A stretch of 64,000 nucleotides of DNA from Simplicispira suum (GTDB lineage Bacteria > Pseudomonadota > Gammaproteobacteria > Burkholderiales > Burkholderiaceae_C): assembly GCF_003008595.1 (NCBI RefSeq), contig NZ_CP027669.1, forward strand, positions 1,860,001 through 1,924,000, written 5' to 3'. The notes beneath the pieces are model-generated. The model was not told the origin of the DNA, made no database searches, and worked only from the letters and a program-made list of their open reading frames with translations. The position numbers and the translations under genes were made by a program. Positions within the stretch are counted from its first letter, which is position 1. The number at the start of each line of letters is the position of its first letter. This document shows, piece by piece, positions 34,494-43,137 of the stretch.

Positions 34494-35639
34494 TCAGGCG
34501 CGGACCTGTCGCTGGAAAAAGCCCCCGGGAAGGCGCGCCACTTCGCTCTCAAGTTCGAGTTCCAGCAGCTGCACCTGCAGGCTGGCCGTGTCCAGACCGG
34601 TGCGAGCCTGCAATGTGTCCAGCCCCAGCGGATCAAAACCCAGTGCGTTCAGCAGCGCGCTGGCGCGGCGCGCCGGCTCTGCGCCAGCGGGTGTCGGCTG
34701 CATGGCCACCGCTGCGGGAAACTCTTCCAGCACATCGGCTGCACTCTCGACCAGTTTGGCTCCCTGCTTGATCAAGGCGTGGCAACCGCGCGACTGGACA
34801 GCATGGATGGAGCCTGGAACAGCGAAAACATCCCGCCCTTGTTCGCTGGCCATGCGCGCCGTGATGAGCGATCCTGACGCCGGCGCCGCCTCTACCACCA
34901 GCACGCCATGGCTGAGCCCGGAAATGATACGGTTGCGGCGCGGAAAGTTGGCTGCTAGCGGCGGGGTCCCCACCGGGTACTCGCTGAGGATAAGACCGTT
35001 TGCAGCAATGCGCCTGGCCAGATCGAGGTGGCGCGAGGGATAAACGCGATCAAGCCCCGTACCGACTACTGCCACCGTCACTGGAGTGTCCGATTCAAAG
35101 GCTGCTGCCAGTGCTCCTTCGTGGGCCGCCGCGTCGATACCCAGTGCCAGCCCCGAGACAATAGACAACCCGGCTTCGCGCAGCGACTGCGCAAACTGTA
35201 GCGTCGTCTCCCTGCCCTGGGGTGTGGGGTTGCGGCTGCCGACAATGGCCAGACTGCGGGCACGTTGCATGGAGCACCGCGAGTCAGTCAGCCATCGCTG
35301 CGCGCCCAGCAGATACAGCATGAGCGGCGGATCTTCAATTTCCAGGAGGGCTGGCGGATACCAGACGTGGCCCAGCGGCGCCACGGCACGCAACAAGCCT
35401 GCTTCGCCCGATTGGGCGAGCCAATGCGTCGTAGCGTCCAGGAGGGCGGCGTGTTTCTCAGGGGGTACGAGAAGGCTGCGCGCCTGAGCAGGCGTCACAT
35501 GCTGCGCAAGCGAATACAGGCTTTGGTCGAAGACGGCCTCTGGGCTTCCAAAGGCTGTGAGCAGCCGCCGTGCCGTCGTGCGGCCTACGCCGTCTGAAAC
35601 GCTCAGGCGCAGCCAGGCTGAAAGCTCGACAGGTTCCAT
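34494..35639 (-). CDS. dprA: DNA-processing protein DprA (Smf)
   Basis: The 381-residue protein binds incoming single-stranded DNA and loads RecA during natural transformation. Its Rossmann-fold core shows LAIVGSRNPTPQGRETT, IVSGLALGIDAAAHEGAL, VVGTGLDRVYPSRH, FPRRNRIISGLSHGVLVVEA and SGSLITARMASEQGRDVFA. There is an N-terminal helical region (LSAWLRLSVSDGVGRTTARR) and a C-terminal winged helix (LNALGFDPLGLDTLQARTG). The ATG at 35639 is preferred because MEPVELSAWLRL matches the usual family N-terminus and it leaves a hairpin between the genes; the ATG at 35669 is an alternative. It follows the LysM gene. Confidence 0.95.
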   Translation of the reverse strand: MEPVELSAWLRLSVSDGVGRTTARRLLTAFGSPEAVFDQSLYSLAQHVTPAQARSLLVPPEKHAALLDATTHWLAQSGEAGLLRAVAPLGHVWYPPALLEIEDPPLMLYLLGAQRWLTDSRCSMQRARSLAIVGSRNPTPQGRETTLQFAQSLREAGLSIVSGLALGIDAAAHEGALAAAFESDTPVTVAVVGTGLDRVYPSRHLDLARRIAANGLILSEYPVGTPPLAANFPRRNRIISGLSHGVLVVEAAPASGSLITARMASEQGRDVFAVPGSIHAVQSRGCHALIKQGAKLVESAADVLEEFPAAVAMQPTPAGAEPARRASALLNALGFDPLGLDTLQARTGLDTASLQVQLLELELESEVARLPGGFFQRQVRA

Positions 35640-35645
35640 CGTTGG

Positions 35646-35668
35646 TGGCGGTGCAGCGTGCACCGCCA
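35646..35668 (-). other. Strong hairpin between the LysM gene and dprA
   Basis: tggcggtgca-gcg-tgcaccgcca is a perfect 10-bp stem with a 3-base loop, between the LysM stop and the preferred dprA ATG. No T-run follows, so a simple terminator is unlikely. It may protect the upstream mRNA or restrict translation of dprA. Confidence 0.55.
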
Positions 35669-35673
35669 TGATG

Positions 35674-36897
35674 TCAGCGCGGGTTGACGAGGGTGTCGCC
35701 CACCCGAACCTGGTTGCGAACACTGAGGATCAATGCGTAAGACACCCTGTCGAAGGTTCTAAACACCATAGCCATGCCGTTCTTTTCGCTGGGGAGCCTA
35801 ATCATCTGCTTGGCTTCGTCGGTGGTGTCCTTGATGCGCTGGCCACCCGTGAGCAACTGCAGCACGTGACCGCTTTCGATGCCGTCTTGCTGCCCCATAT
35901 TGATGGCCACCACCTGATTTTGGGCTGCGTTGGCAAAGGCGGAGCCACCGTAAATAGAGACCACGCGTGCCGACACCGGCTGCTCCGGAGCACGCGGCAC
36001 ATAGCTCAGAAAACCGCGCGCCGGCGTAGGCAAGAGGCGGTCATTGGCGCGCACTTCTTCCCGTGTGCTCATGATGTCGACAGTGGCTGGCACATATTCG
36101 GTGGTGAACCCGCCCTTGGCGTTGGGCGTGTCTTCCAGTGATTCGCCACGAACCAATTCGCCTTTACCGACGAATTGCGCTTCGTAGCCGAGAATTTCGC
36201 TCGTTACGGGATCCTTTAGAGCCACTGCATTGCGGTAGATGCCGAAATAGCGGGGTTCGCCTGGCGCAATCTCTAGTGGCTTCGTCATATCGCCACGGGC
36301 ATAGACACGGTCGCCCGCAGCCATCAGAACACGGTCATCCACGGTGGCGACAATTCGCGGCGCCCGTTCCAGGGTGTCTGCGTCCACCACCTGGGGTTCA
36401 ACCAGAAATGGCTCAATCAGATGCGGTTGCAGCGTCGGCAGTGCCGTATCAGCAAGGCTGTCGGAGCGGGTGCGCGGCGAAATACGCACCTCTTCGGGTT
36501 GCCCTGGCAGGCCCGAACGCAATCGTGCAAAGCCGCCCGTTCTGTCCAGATAGAGCGTCTGGCCCGGGAAAATCAGGTGCGGATTGGCAATGCTCTGCAT
36601 GTTCATGCCCCAGAGCTCGGGCCAGCGCCACGGCTTGCGCAGATACAGGCCGGAAATAGCCCACAGTGTGTCACCACGCTTGACGACGTAGACATCGGGT
36701 GCGCTCGGGGCCAGTTCGGTCACGGGAATGCCCTGGCTGGCTACCTGCTGGGCTTCAGCGCGCTGAGCCGCAGTCACAGGATGATTCTGCGCCCACGCAG
36801 TGCTGCTGGCCAGCGCTGCTGCGAGCAGAGTCACAGCGCCGCAAGCGGTGCCAAGAATGCCCATGCGTGCGGCGCGCGTTGTCGTATTTCGATGCAT
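35674..36897 (-). CDS. LysM peptidoglycan-binding domain protein
   Basis: The protein has 407 residues. A signal peptide (GILGTACGAVTLLAAALASSTAWAQ in two halves around residues 13-37) is followed by a LysM motif (DVYVVKRGDTLWAISGLYL, then WPELWGMNMQSIANPHLIFPGQTLYL). A long C-terminal region follows (IVATVDDRVLMAAGDRVYA, INMGQQDGIESGHVLQLL, VRNQVRVGDTLVNP) that recurs in proteins encoded next to dprA. Its task in the cell wall is not known. The ATG at 36897 follows GGGCAGGGAAC. It is divergent from def, 178 bases away. Confidence 0.9.
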   Translation of the reverse strand: MHRNTTTRAARMGILGTACGAVTLLAAALASSTAWAQNHPVTAAQRAEAQQVASQGIPVTELAPSAPDVYVVKRGDTLWAISGLYLRKPWRWPELWGMNMQSIANPHLIFPGQTLYLDRTGGFARLRSGLPGQPEEVRISPRTRSDSLADTALPTLQPHLIEPFLVEPQVVDADTLERAPRIVATVDDRVLMAAGDRVYARGDMTKPLEIAPGEPRYFGIYRNAVALKDPVTSEILGYEAQFVGKGELVRGESLEDTPNAKGGFTTEYVPATVDIMSTREEVRANDRLLPTPARGFLSYVPRAPEQPVSARVVSIYGGSAFANAAQNQVVAINMGQQDGIESGHVLQLLTGGQRIKDTTDEAKQMIRLPSEKNGMAMVFRTFDRVSYALILSVRNQVRVGDTLVNPR

Positions 36898-37075
36898 TGT
36901 TCCCTGCCCCCTCACTGCGCTGCAGCTTTATCCGCTAAGGAAAAGCGCAGCAAAAGACGTTACAAATCAACTGAGATTCTCTGCTCAAGCCCTTGATTGG
37001 GCAATGATTATTGGGCGCGCTGGCTGCGTGCAGCGGAAAAAGTGGCGAAAATAGCGACATCTTTCTTCATAAGCC

Positions 37076-37588
37076 ATGGCGATTCTTCCCATTCTTTGTT
37101 ATCCCGATCCCCGTCTGCACACCGTGGCCCGCCCGGTCAGTACGGTGGATGAGCGCATCCACGAGCTGACGCAAGACTTGCTGGAGACCATGTACGACGC
37201 GCACGGTATCGGACTTGCAGCGACGCAGGTCGATGTGCATGAGCGCGTGGTAGTCATCGATGTCTCCGAGGAGCGCAACCGTCCCTTGGTGCTGATCAAT
37301 CCCGAAATTCTGTGGTCCAGCGAGGAGACTCTGGTTGGCGATGAAGGCTGCCTGTCGGTGCCTGGCATTTACGACGGAGTGGAGCGGGCTGCTGGGGTGC
37401 GCGTGCGCGCCTTGGATGCACACGGTCAGGACTTCATCGTGGAAGCGAAAGAACTCCTGGCGGTGTGTATTCAGCACGAAATGGACCATTTGCTGGGCAA
37501 AGTGTTCGTGGAGTATCTCTCGCCTCTCAAACGCAACCGCATCCGTTCCAAAATGATCAAGCGCCAGCGCGACGAGGCCCGGCCATGA
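37076..37588 (+). CDS. def: Peptide deformylase
   Basis: The 170-residue metalloenzyme removes formyl from the initiator methionine. All three active-site motifs are intact: [16 protein letters not shown] (metal-binding Cys) and [12 protein letters not shown] (HExxH with two metal His and catalytic Glu). The gene begins a def-lipoprotein-fmt set, and its stop overlaps the next ATG (ATGA). Pairing with fmt matches the formylation/deformylation cycle. Confidence 0.98.
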   Translation: MAILPILCYPDPRLHTVARPVSTVDERIHELTQDLLETMYDAHGIGLAATQVDVHERVVVIDVSEERNRPLVLINPEILWSSEETLVGDEGCLSVPGIYDGVERAAGVRVRALDAHGQDFIVEAKELLAVCIQHEMDHLLGKVFVEYLSPLKRNRIRSKMIKRQRDEARP

Positions 37589-38073
37589 GTTTCTTGCTTC
37601 GTGCGGGCGCTGGCCCATGCATTGCGTGCGTGTTGGCCGCAGCTCTCGCGGGTTGCGCAACGTCCCCGGCCCTCGGCCCCGGCGCCACGCCCGAGCAAGT
37701 GCAGGCCCGGCTCGGCGCGCCGCGTGCTGCGTATGCGCTGCCCACAGGTCAGCGGCTGTTCTATTCCGGCAAGCCGGGGGAGCGGCAGCGCTACGATTTC
37801 GATGCCAGTAATCGCTTGGTTTCGACGGAGCAAGTCTTTACCCGCCAAAAGTTCCAGCAATTTGCACAGGGTCATCACGAGTCGGCAGAAGTGCAGCGCA
37901 GCCTCGGTCCGCCGATGCGCCGCAAGGAGGACGGTGAAACAGGTAGCGTGTGGACATATTCCTGGCTGGACTATGGCACCTGGCGCTTGGCGCGGCTGCG
38001 CTTTGACGCTGCCGGCGTGGTCCATGGCGTGGAGTTTTCCGAGGACACATTGGCCGACGACCACTACCGCTGA
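37585..38073 (+). CDS. BamE/SmpA-like lipoprotein
   Basis: The 162-residue protein has a lipoprotein signal ([11 protein letters not shown], lipobox LAGC). [18 protein letters not shown] and a second, similar segment ([20 protein letters not shown], then [19 protein letters not shown]) resemble the two-helix, three-strand fold of BamE/OmlA. It is probably an outer-membrane-facing accessory protein; its exact role is unknown. It is coupled to def by ATGA and lies 122 bases before fmt, an arrangement seen in related bacteria. Confidence 0.75.
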   Translation: MSFLLRAGAGPCIACVLAAALAGCATSPALGPGATPEQVQARLGAPRAAYALPTGQRLFYSGKPGERQRYDFDASNRLVSTEQVFTRQKFQQFAQGHHESAEVQRSLGPPMRRKEDGETGSVWTYSWLDYGTWRLARLRFDAAGVVHGVEFSEDTLADDHYR

Positions 38074-38195
38074 GGTGGTCTGTAGGTGGTTTGGGCACTA
38101 TCTTGGGCAGTTCGGGCTCGCTGCTTGGCCGAGCGTCCGGTTCCTTTTTCGCTTGTCTGCTCTCCCCGCAGATTCGCTACCGCCTCGCAAGTGAT

Positions 38196-39182
38196 ATGAA
38201 TGTTCTTTTTGCCGGTACGCCGGAATTTGCTCGCGCAGCGCTCGAAGCCATTCTTGCGGCTGGTTTTTCCGTGCCTCTGGTGCTGACGCAGCCGGACCGC
38301 CCGGCAGGGCGCGGCTTGCGACTGCGGCCATCGCCCGTCAAGCAACTTGCCCAGAATCATTCGATTCCAGTGGTGCAGCCGCGCGGTTTGCGGCTGGACG
38401 GACGCTTTGCAGAAGACGCAGCGCTTGCCCGTGAAACCATCGAGGCAGCATGTCCCGACGTTCTGGTTGTAGCGGCCTACGGTCTGATCCTGCCTCAATG
38501 GGTACTCGATATGCCGCGCCATGGCTGCATCAACATCCATGCCAGTCTGCTGCCCCGCTGGCGCGGAGCTGCTCCCATTCATCGTGCCATCGAAGCGGGC
38601 GACAGCGAGACGGGCATCACGTTGATGCAGATGGATGCCGGCCTGGACACGGGTGACATGCTGCGCACCGAGCGCCTGGCGATTGCGCCCCGTGACACCA
38701 CAGCAAGCCTGCACGATCGCCTGGCGATGCTGGGCGCGCAAATGGTGGTTAAGGCCTTGCGAGACCTGGCGAGCGGGCCGCTTGAGTGCACGCCGCAGCC
38801 GCAAGTCGGTGTGACCTACGCCGAAAAAATCGCGAAAACCGAGAGCCAGATCGACTGGAGCCAGCCGGCGCAAGCCATTGATCGGCGGGTGCGTGCGCTG
38901 ACGCCCGCGCCGGGCGCCTACACGCTGCTGAACGGCGAAATCATCAAGGTGGTGGACTGCGAAATTGATAGCGAACATTTCAATATGGATAAGCGCGCAG
39001 GCCATATTTATCGTGTAAATGATGCCGGTATCACCGTCGCCTGTGGCACAGGCGCGCTGCGCCTGACCCGCTTGCAGCGCGCGGGCGGCAAGCCATTGGC
39101 GGCGCGAGATTTCCTGCGGGGCTTCGCGCTGGAGCCGGGCATGGAGCTTGGCTCCACTGCACCGTCAGGGGCGCCGCCTTGA
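38196..39182 (+). CDS. fmt: Methionyl-tRNA formyltransferase
   Basis: The 328-residue enzyme transfers formyl from 10-formyl-THF to Met-tRNA. The N-terminal Rossmann-like domain has [18 protein letters not shown]; the catalytic motif is [16 protein letters not shown], with [11 protein letters not shown]. The C-terminal OB-like domain has [18 protein letters not shown]. The variable loop after residue 255 ([19 protein letters not shown]) is AT-rich and resembles the dispersed repeat. The ATG at 38196 is set by the conserved N-terminus; there is no strong ribosome site. The stop TGA overlaps the azlC TTG. Confidence 0.97.
   Translation: MNVLFAGTPEFARAALEAILAAGFSVPLVLTQPDRPAGRGLRLRPSPVKQLAQNHSIPVVQPRGLRLDGRFAEDAALARETIEAACPDVLVVAAYGLILPQWVLDMPRHGCINIHASLLPRWRGAAPIHRAIEAGDSETGITLMQMDAGLDTGDMLRTERLAIAPRDTTASLHDRLAMLGAQMVVKALRDLASGPLECTPQPQVGVTYAEKIAKTESQIDWSQPAQAIDRRVRALTPAPGAYTLLNGEIIKVVDCEIDSEHFNMDKRAGHIYRVNDAGITVACGTGALRLTRLQRAGGKPLAARDFLRGFALEPGMELGSTAPSGAPP
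38962..39009 (+). repeat. Possible decayed copy of the dispersed repeat inside fmt
   Basis: aaattgatagc, 13 or so unmatched bases, then gataagcgcgcaggccatattt follows the order of the intergenic copies (gatagc ... ataagcgc ... ggccattttt). The segment is markedly AT-rich compared with the rest of fmt and encodes a surface-loop region. The middle arm is not conserved, so this copy is less certain. Confidence 0.4.
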
Positions 39183-39937
39183 GCCTGCAGAGTGCGCTTG
39201 CCCAGACGCGTCACCCGGCATTCCGCGAAGGTCTGGCGGATCTGATTGGGCCCGCATTGGGGATTGCTGCCTGGGGATTGGTAACGGGTGTTGCCATGGT
39301 CAAAAGCGGTATGAGCGTCTGGCTGGCGCTGGTGATGTCGATCGCCGTTTATGCCGGCAGTGCTCAGTTGTCGGTCATTCCGCTATTGGCTGTGGGCGCG
39401 CCACTGTGGGTGGTGTGGTTGACCGCCACCTGCGTCAATCTACGCTTCGTCATTTTCAGCAGCCTGTGGCGCAGCTACTTTCAATCCCAGCCGCTGGGGC
39501 GGCGCCTGGCCATCGGTTATTTCAGCGGCGACGTAATCTTCGTCGCTTTCATGAAACGTTTTCCACGCGTGGAGCCGGATCCTGATCAGGTGCCCTACTT
39601 CTGGGGCGCTGCGTCATTGAACTGGCTCGCCTGGCAAATCCCGTCTATTGCGGGCATCTTGCTCGCCAATGAGGTTCCCCTGTCTTGGGGGCTGGGCTTT
39701 GCCGGGGTCCTGGCCCTGCTCGGCGTGTTGCTCTCGCTCCTGGTGGACCGCGCCACGTGGGTTGCCACAGGTGTGGCTGCGAGTGCGGCCGTGGCGGCCT
39801 ATGCCTTGCCGCTAAAGCTCAATATCCTGGTGGCGATCGCCGCAGCGATTGCGGCCGGGTTGGCGATGGAGTCCGCACAGCGCCATGCCCGCCAGCAGGC
39901 GCTGCGCCAGCGTGCTGCCGGGGAGGATGGGGCATGA
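39179..39937 (+). CDS. azlC: AzlC family branched-chain amino acid exporter, large subunit
   Basis: The 252-residue protein has about six to seven membrane helices and the family landmarks [53 protein letters not shown] and [16 protein letters not shown]. With AzlD it forms an inner-membrane exporter of branched-chain amino acids. It starts at TTG, overlapping the fmt stop as TTGA; there is no nearer ATG before the first conserved helix. An ATGA overlap couples it to azlD. Confidence 0.9.
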   Translation: MSLQSALAQTRHPAFREGLADLIGPALGIAAWGLVTGVAMVKSGMSVWLALVMSIAVYAGSAQLSVIPLLAVGAPLWVVWLTATCVNLRFVIFSSLWRSYFQSQPLGRRLAIGYFSGDVIFVAFMKRFPRVEPDPDQVPYFWGAASLNWLAWQIPSIAGILLANEVPLSWGLGFAGVLALLGVLLSLLVDRATWVATGVAASAAVAAYALPLKLNILVAIAAAIAAGLAMESAQRHARQQALRQRAAGEDGA

Positions 39938-40269
39938 ATGCTGAAACCGTGTATGGCTTGGTAGCCATTGCCGGGCTTGCGTTAATCACCTTGCTCGCGC
40001 GCGCCTTTTTCATGCTGCCCGAGCGTGAGCTGCCCATGCCCGACTGGCTCAGGCGCGGCCTGAAGTACGCGCCTCTGGCGGCGCTGACTGCCGTCATAGC
40101 ACCGGAGGTGGTGATGGCGCAGGGCGCGCTGATCGGCAGCTTGCAGGACGCCCGCCTGCCCGCAGTGCTCTGCGCCTGCCTTTACTATTTCTGGCAGCGT
40201 GGAATTCTGGGCACCATTGTCGTGGGCATGGCAGTGTATCTGCCGCTGCATATCGGTTGGGGCTGGTAG
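39934..40269 (+). CDS. azlD: AzlD family protein, small subunit of the exporter
   Basis: The 111-residue protein has four predicted membrane helices: TVYGLVAIAGLALITLLARA, KYAPLAALTAVIAPEVV, LPAVLCACLYYFW and LGTIVVGMAVYLPLH. ELPMPDWLRRGLKYAP is the family signature. GGGGAGGATGG stands before the ATG, and the start overlaps the azlC stop (ATGA). It acts with AzlC. Confidence 0.9.
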   Translation: MNAETVYGLVAIAGLALITLLARAFFMLPERELPMPDWLRRGLKYAPLAALTAVIAPEVVMAQGALIGSLQDARLPAVLCACLYYFWQRGILGTIVVGMAVYLPLHIGWGW

Positions 40270-40360
40270 CGCTGGGGCTGCAGCACGGGATGGCTCCTAG
40301 AATGCCTGCCATCGCCGCAAGCGGATGGGCCGCGCGGTCGCCAACTTCAATACCATCGCC

Positions 40361-41556
40361 ATGCACTTTCTTCGCTTCTCTGATTTGTGTGCCTCGGGCA
40401 AAGTCCGTGGCCAACGTGTTTTCATCCGTGCCGATCTCAACGTGCCGCTCGACGACAAGGGCAAGATCACCGAAGACACGCGCATACGGGCGTCGCTGCC
40501 TTGCATCCGCATGGCGCTTGATGCCGGCGCGGCGGTCATGGTCACCAGCCACCTGGGGCGTCCCACCGAGGGCCAGTTCAAGCCCGAGGATTCCCTCGCG
40601 CCGGTAGCGGCGCGCTTGGCGCAATTGCTCGAACGCGACGTCCCGTTGCGTGCCGACTGGGTGGGGGTGTGAGCGTGCAGCCCGGCGACATGGTGTTGCT
40701 GGAGAACTGTCGCGTCAACCTCGGCGAGAAAAAAAATGACGAGACATTGGCACGCGCCATGGCTGCGCTGTGCGACATCTTTGTGAACGACGCATTTGGT
40801 ACCGCGCACCGGGCGGAGGCCACCACCTACGGCATCGCCCAATACGCACCCATTGCCTGTGCTGGCCCCCTGTTGGCCGCAGAAATCGATGCGTTGACCC
40901 AAGCGCTGGCGCAGCCGGCGCGCCCGCTGGCGGCTATTGTTGCCGGCTCCAAGGTGTCCACCAAACTCAATATTTTGCAAAGCCTCGCCAGCAAAGTGGA
41001 CCAACTTATTGTCGGCGGAGGCATCGCCAATACCTTCATGCTGGCAACGGGGTTGCCCATCGGGAAAAGCCTGGCTGAGCCCTCGCTGGTGGGCGACGCG
41101 CGCGCGGTCATGGCGGCCATGAAGGCGCGCGGTGCCGAGGTACCGATTCCCACCGATGTGGTGACTGCCAAGTCCTTCTCGGCCGGCGCCCCCGCAAGTA
41201 CCAAGCGTGCGCAGGACGTGGAAGCAGACGACCTGATTCTCGATATCGGGCCCGAGACCGCCGGGCGCCTCGCGGCACAGTTGCAACAGGCCGGCACGAT
41301 TGTCTGGAACGGTCCTGTGGGAGTGTTTGAATTTCCCGCGTTTGAGGGCGGTACGCGTGCGCTCGCGCAGGCCATCGCGGAGTCAGAGGCCTTCAGCATT
41401 GCAGGGGGCGGTGACACCCTGGCAGCCATTGCAAAATTTGGGATCGAAGACCGCGTTGGCTATATTTCAACTGGAGGCGGCGCTTTCCTCGAAGTACTGG
41501 AGGGGCGCACCCTGCCTGCCTTTGAGATTCTGGAGAAGCGGGCTCAGAATGCGTGA
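40361..41556 (+). pseudogene. pgk: Phosphoglycerate kinase, interrupted by a one-base frameshift
   Basis: The enzyme makes ATP from 1,3-bisphosphoglycerate in glycolysis. The first 103 codons ([20 protein letters not shown], then [20 protein letters not shown]) end RADWVGV at a TGA (40670-40672). The rest continues in the +2 frame from 40669 ([68 protein letters not shown]). One extra G in the GGGGG run at 40663-40667 would restore DWVGGVSVQP and a protein of about 398 residues. Apart from this the gene looks normal and conserved, so a sequencing or assembly error, a recent mutation or rare slippage are all possible. The break is inside the N-domain, not at a domain border. Confidence 0.9.
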
Positions 41557-41712
41557 AGGACTGTGACAAAAACAACAAAGAGTCTGTATCCAAGGGTATT
41601 TAGCGCATCTTTTTCTTGTTTTTGTTGAGCCGCGCGCCCAGAATTATTTTGATCAGTGTGTTGGGCGCTTCCTTGCCTGTCGCTGTCGTTCAAATTCGTT
41701 AGGAGGGGAATC

Positions 41713-42405
41713 ATGGTGTTTTCAAAGGCAATTCGCTTGACCTTGATGGTTGGCGCAGTGGCGAGCATGATGGGCTGCGCCTCCAAGGCGCCCATTCCGC
41801 TTGCCGAGAATTTCAACCTCACGCTGCAGCACAAAGTGCGCTCGGCGGGGCACTGGGAAATGCTCTCAAACGACGTGGTGTCCCAGACATTGGCAACATT
41901 GGACAAAGCGGGCATGCCGGCGGGCACCCAATTGCATGTGTCGGCACCTCCCAACCCCAGTGCGTTTGATCTGGCGTTTCGCGACTTCTTGATCACCAAG
42001 TTTGTGCAGAACGGTGTCCCGGTTCAGCAAATGCCTGGACAGACGCTGGATGTGAGCTACCACGCTCAGCTGGTCCGTCACAACAGTGATCGCCCCCACT
42101 TCATTCCGGGCCAGTTCACCATGGTTGCTGCGGGACTCATGGCTGCGTATGGCCTGCGCCATGAGCATATCGACGCGCAATTGCTGGGCGCCCTGGGCCT
42201 CACAGTGGCTGCAGACTATGCTTCAAGCATCAATTCTGGCGGGCCAACCAACACCGAGATGGTGCTCACTACCACGGTGATGCGCGGCGGGCAGTACGTT
42301 GCTCGCAAGACCGATGTCTACTATCTTGAAAATGCCGACACGCCGCTGTTTCTGCGTCCCGCGCCTGCATACAAAAGCATCAACATGAAGGTGGTCTCGC
42401 AATGA
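41713..42405 (+). CDS. Uncharacterised lipoprotein
   Basis: The 230-residue protein has a lipoprotein signal (LTLMVGAVASMMGC, lipobox MMGC). The mature part begins SKAPIPLAENFNLTLQHKV and has a Gly/Ala-rich helix in the middle (MVAAGLMAAYGLRH, LLGALGLTVAADYAS) and a beta-rich end (VLTTTVMRGGQYVARKTDV). I do not recognise the family. AGGAGG is placed ideally before the ATG, so expression is probably efficient. It is coupled by ATGA to the FlgO-like lipoprotein gene, so the two products probably work together. Confidence 0.75.
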   Translation: MVFSKAIRLTLMVGAVASMMGCASKAPIPLAENFNLTLQHKVRSAGHWEMLSNDVVSQTLATLDKAGMPAGTQLHVSAPPNPSAFDLAFRDFLITKFVQNGVPVQQMPGQTLDVSYHAQLVRHNSDRPHFIPGQFTMVAAGLMAAYGLRHEHIDAQLLGALGLTVAADYASSINSGGPTNTEMVLTTTVMRGGQYVARKTDVYYLENADTPLFLRPAPAYKSINMKVVSQ

Positions 42406-42956
42406 AATCCTATGCCCTGTTGACCCTGTGCGCCGGCGCTTTGCTGGCAGGCTGTGCCAGCAACAACGCCCCTGTGCGCACCGAACCCACCTACCAGGAG
42501 GCGGCAAGCAGCCAGTTCCTGCAAAGCAGCACTGAGGCGATCAGCAAGCTGGTGGCGGGCATGGATATGCCTGCAGTAAGCGGTGGCCCCGTGTTGGTGG
42601 CCACGATTGTCAATGTCAATGACTTGAGCCGTTCCGCACCGCTGGGCCGCACGCTCTCTGAGCAGTACGCGTCGTCGATGGCGAGCAAAGGATTCAACGT
42701 CAAGGAAGTCAAGCTGCGCGGTGACGTCTTCGTCAAGGAAGGGGCAGGCGAGTTGCTGCTGTCACGCGAAATCAAAGACATTGCACGCAACCACAACGCG
42801 GCCTTGGTATTGGTCGGCACATATTCTGCTGCAGCGAATTTGACGTTCGTCAGCCTCAAGCTCGTGCGTACCGAAGACAGCCGCATTGTTCGTGGGCACG
42901 ACTATGCTTTGCCCAATGATCGCGATGTACAGCGTTTGCTTCAGGCTGCTCGGTAA
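42402..42956 (+). CDS. FlgO-domain lipoprotein
   Basis: The 184-residue protein has lipobox LAGC (LLTLCAGALLAGC). The mature domain matches the FlgO pattern: GPVLVATIVNVNDLSRSAPL, GRTLSEQYASSMASKGFNV, EVKLRGDVFV, SREIKDIARNHNAALVLVG and VSLKLVRTEDSRIV. In Vibrio, FlgO is an outer-membrane protein tied to flagellar assembly, but no flagellar gene is near, so a different envelope role is likely here. It is followed by a clear terminator. Confidence 0.8.
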   Translation: MKSYALLTLCAGALLAGCASNNAPVRTEPTYQEAASSQFLQSSTEAISKLVAGMDMPAVSGGPVLVATIVNVNDLSRSAPLGRTLSEQYASSMASKGFNVKEVKLRGDVFVKEGAGELLLSREIKDIARNHNAALVLVGTYSAAANLTFVSLKLVRTEDSRIVRGHDYALPNDRDVQRLLQAAR

Positions 42957-42982
42957 AAGATACCCAACTCCACTCGCTTGCG

Positions 42983-43010
42983 AAAAGGCTCCTTCGGGAG
43001 CCTTTTTCGT
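42983..43010 (+). terminator. Rho-independent terminator after the lipoprotein pair
   Basis: aaaaggctcc-ttcg-ggagccttttt has a perfect stem capped by a stable TTCG tetraloop and a T-run. The A-run on the other side lets it work in both directions. It separates the lipoprotein genes from pyk. Confidence 0.9.
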
Positions 43011-43137
43011 GTGCGCAAAGACGTGTGGTGCCATGGCCCGGTGGCTTGAGTTTGAACTTGGACAGACTGAAAGAATCTGTGGATGTAACCCGTTTCATGT
43101 GAAAATTGAAACTTAATTACGTTTTGACGAGTCTTCC

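Noticed and set aside
40669..41556. The downstream pgk part as a separate gene starting at GTG
   Set aside because: The sequence continues the same PGK domain in mid-fold; a split here would leave neither part folded as a unit, so a frameshift is the simpler reading.
41567..41624. Inverted caaaaacaa / ttgtttttg pair downstream of pgk
   Set aside because: A/T-only style arms with a 40-base loop give a weak structure; not convincing as terminator or operator.
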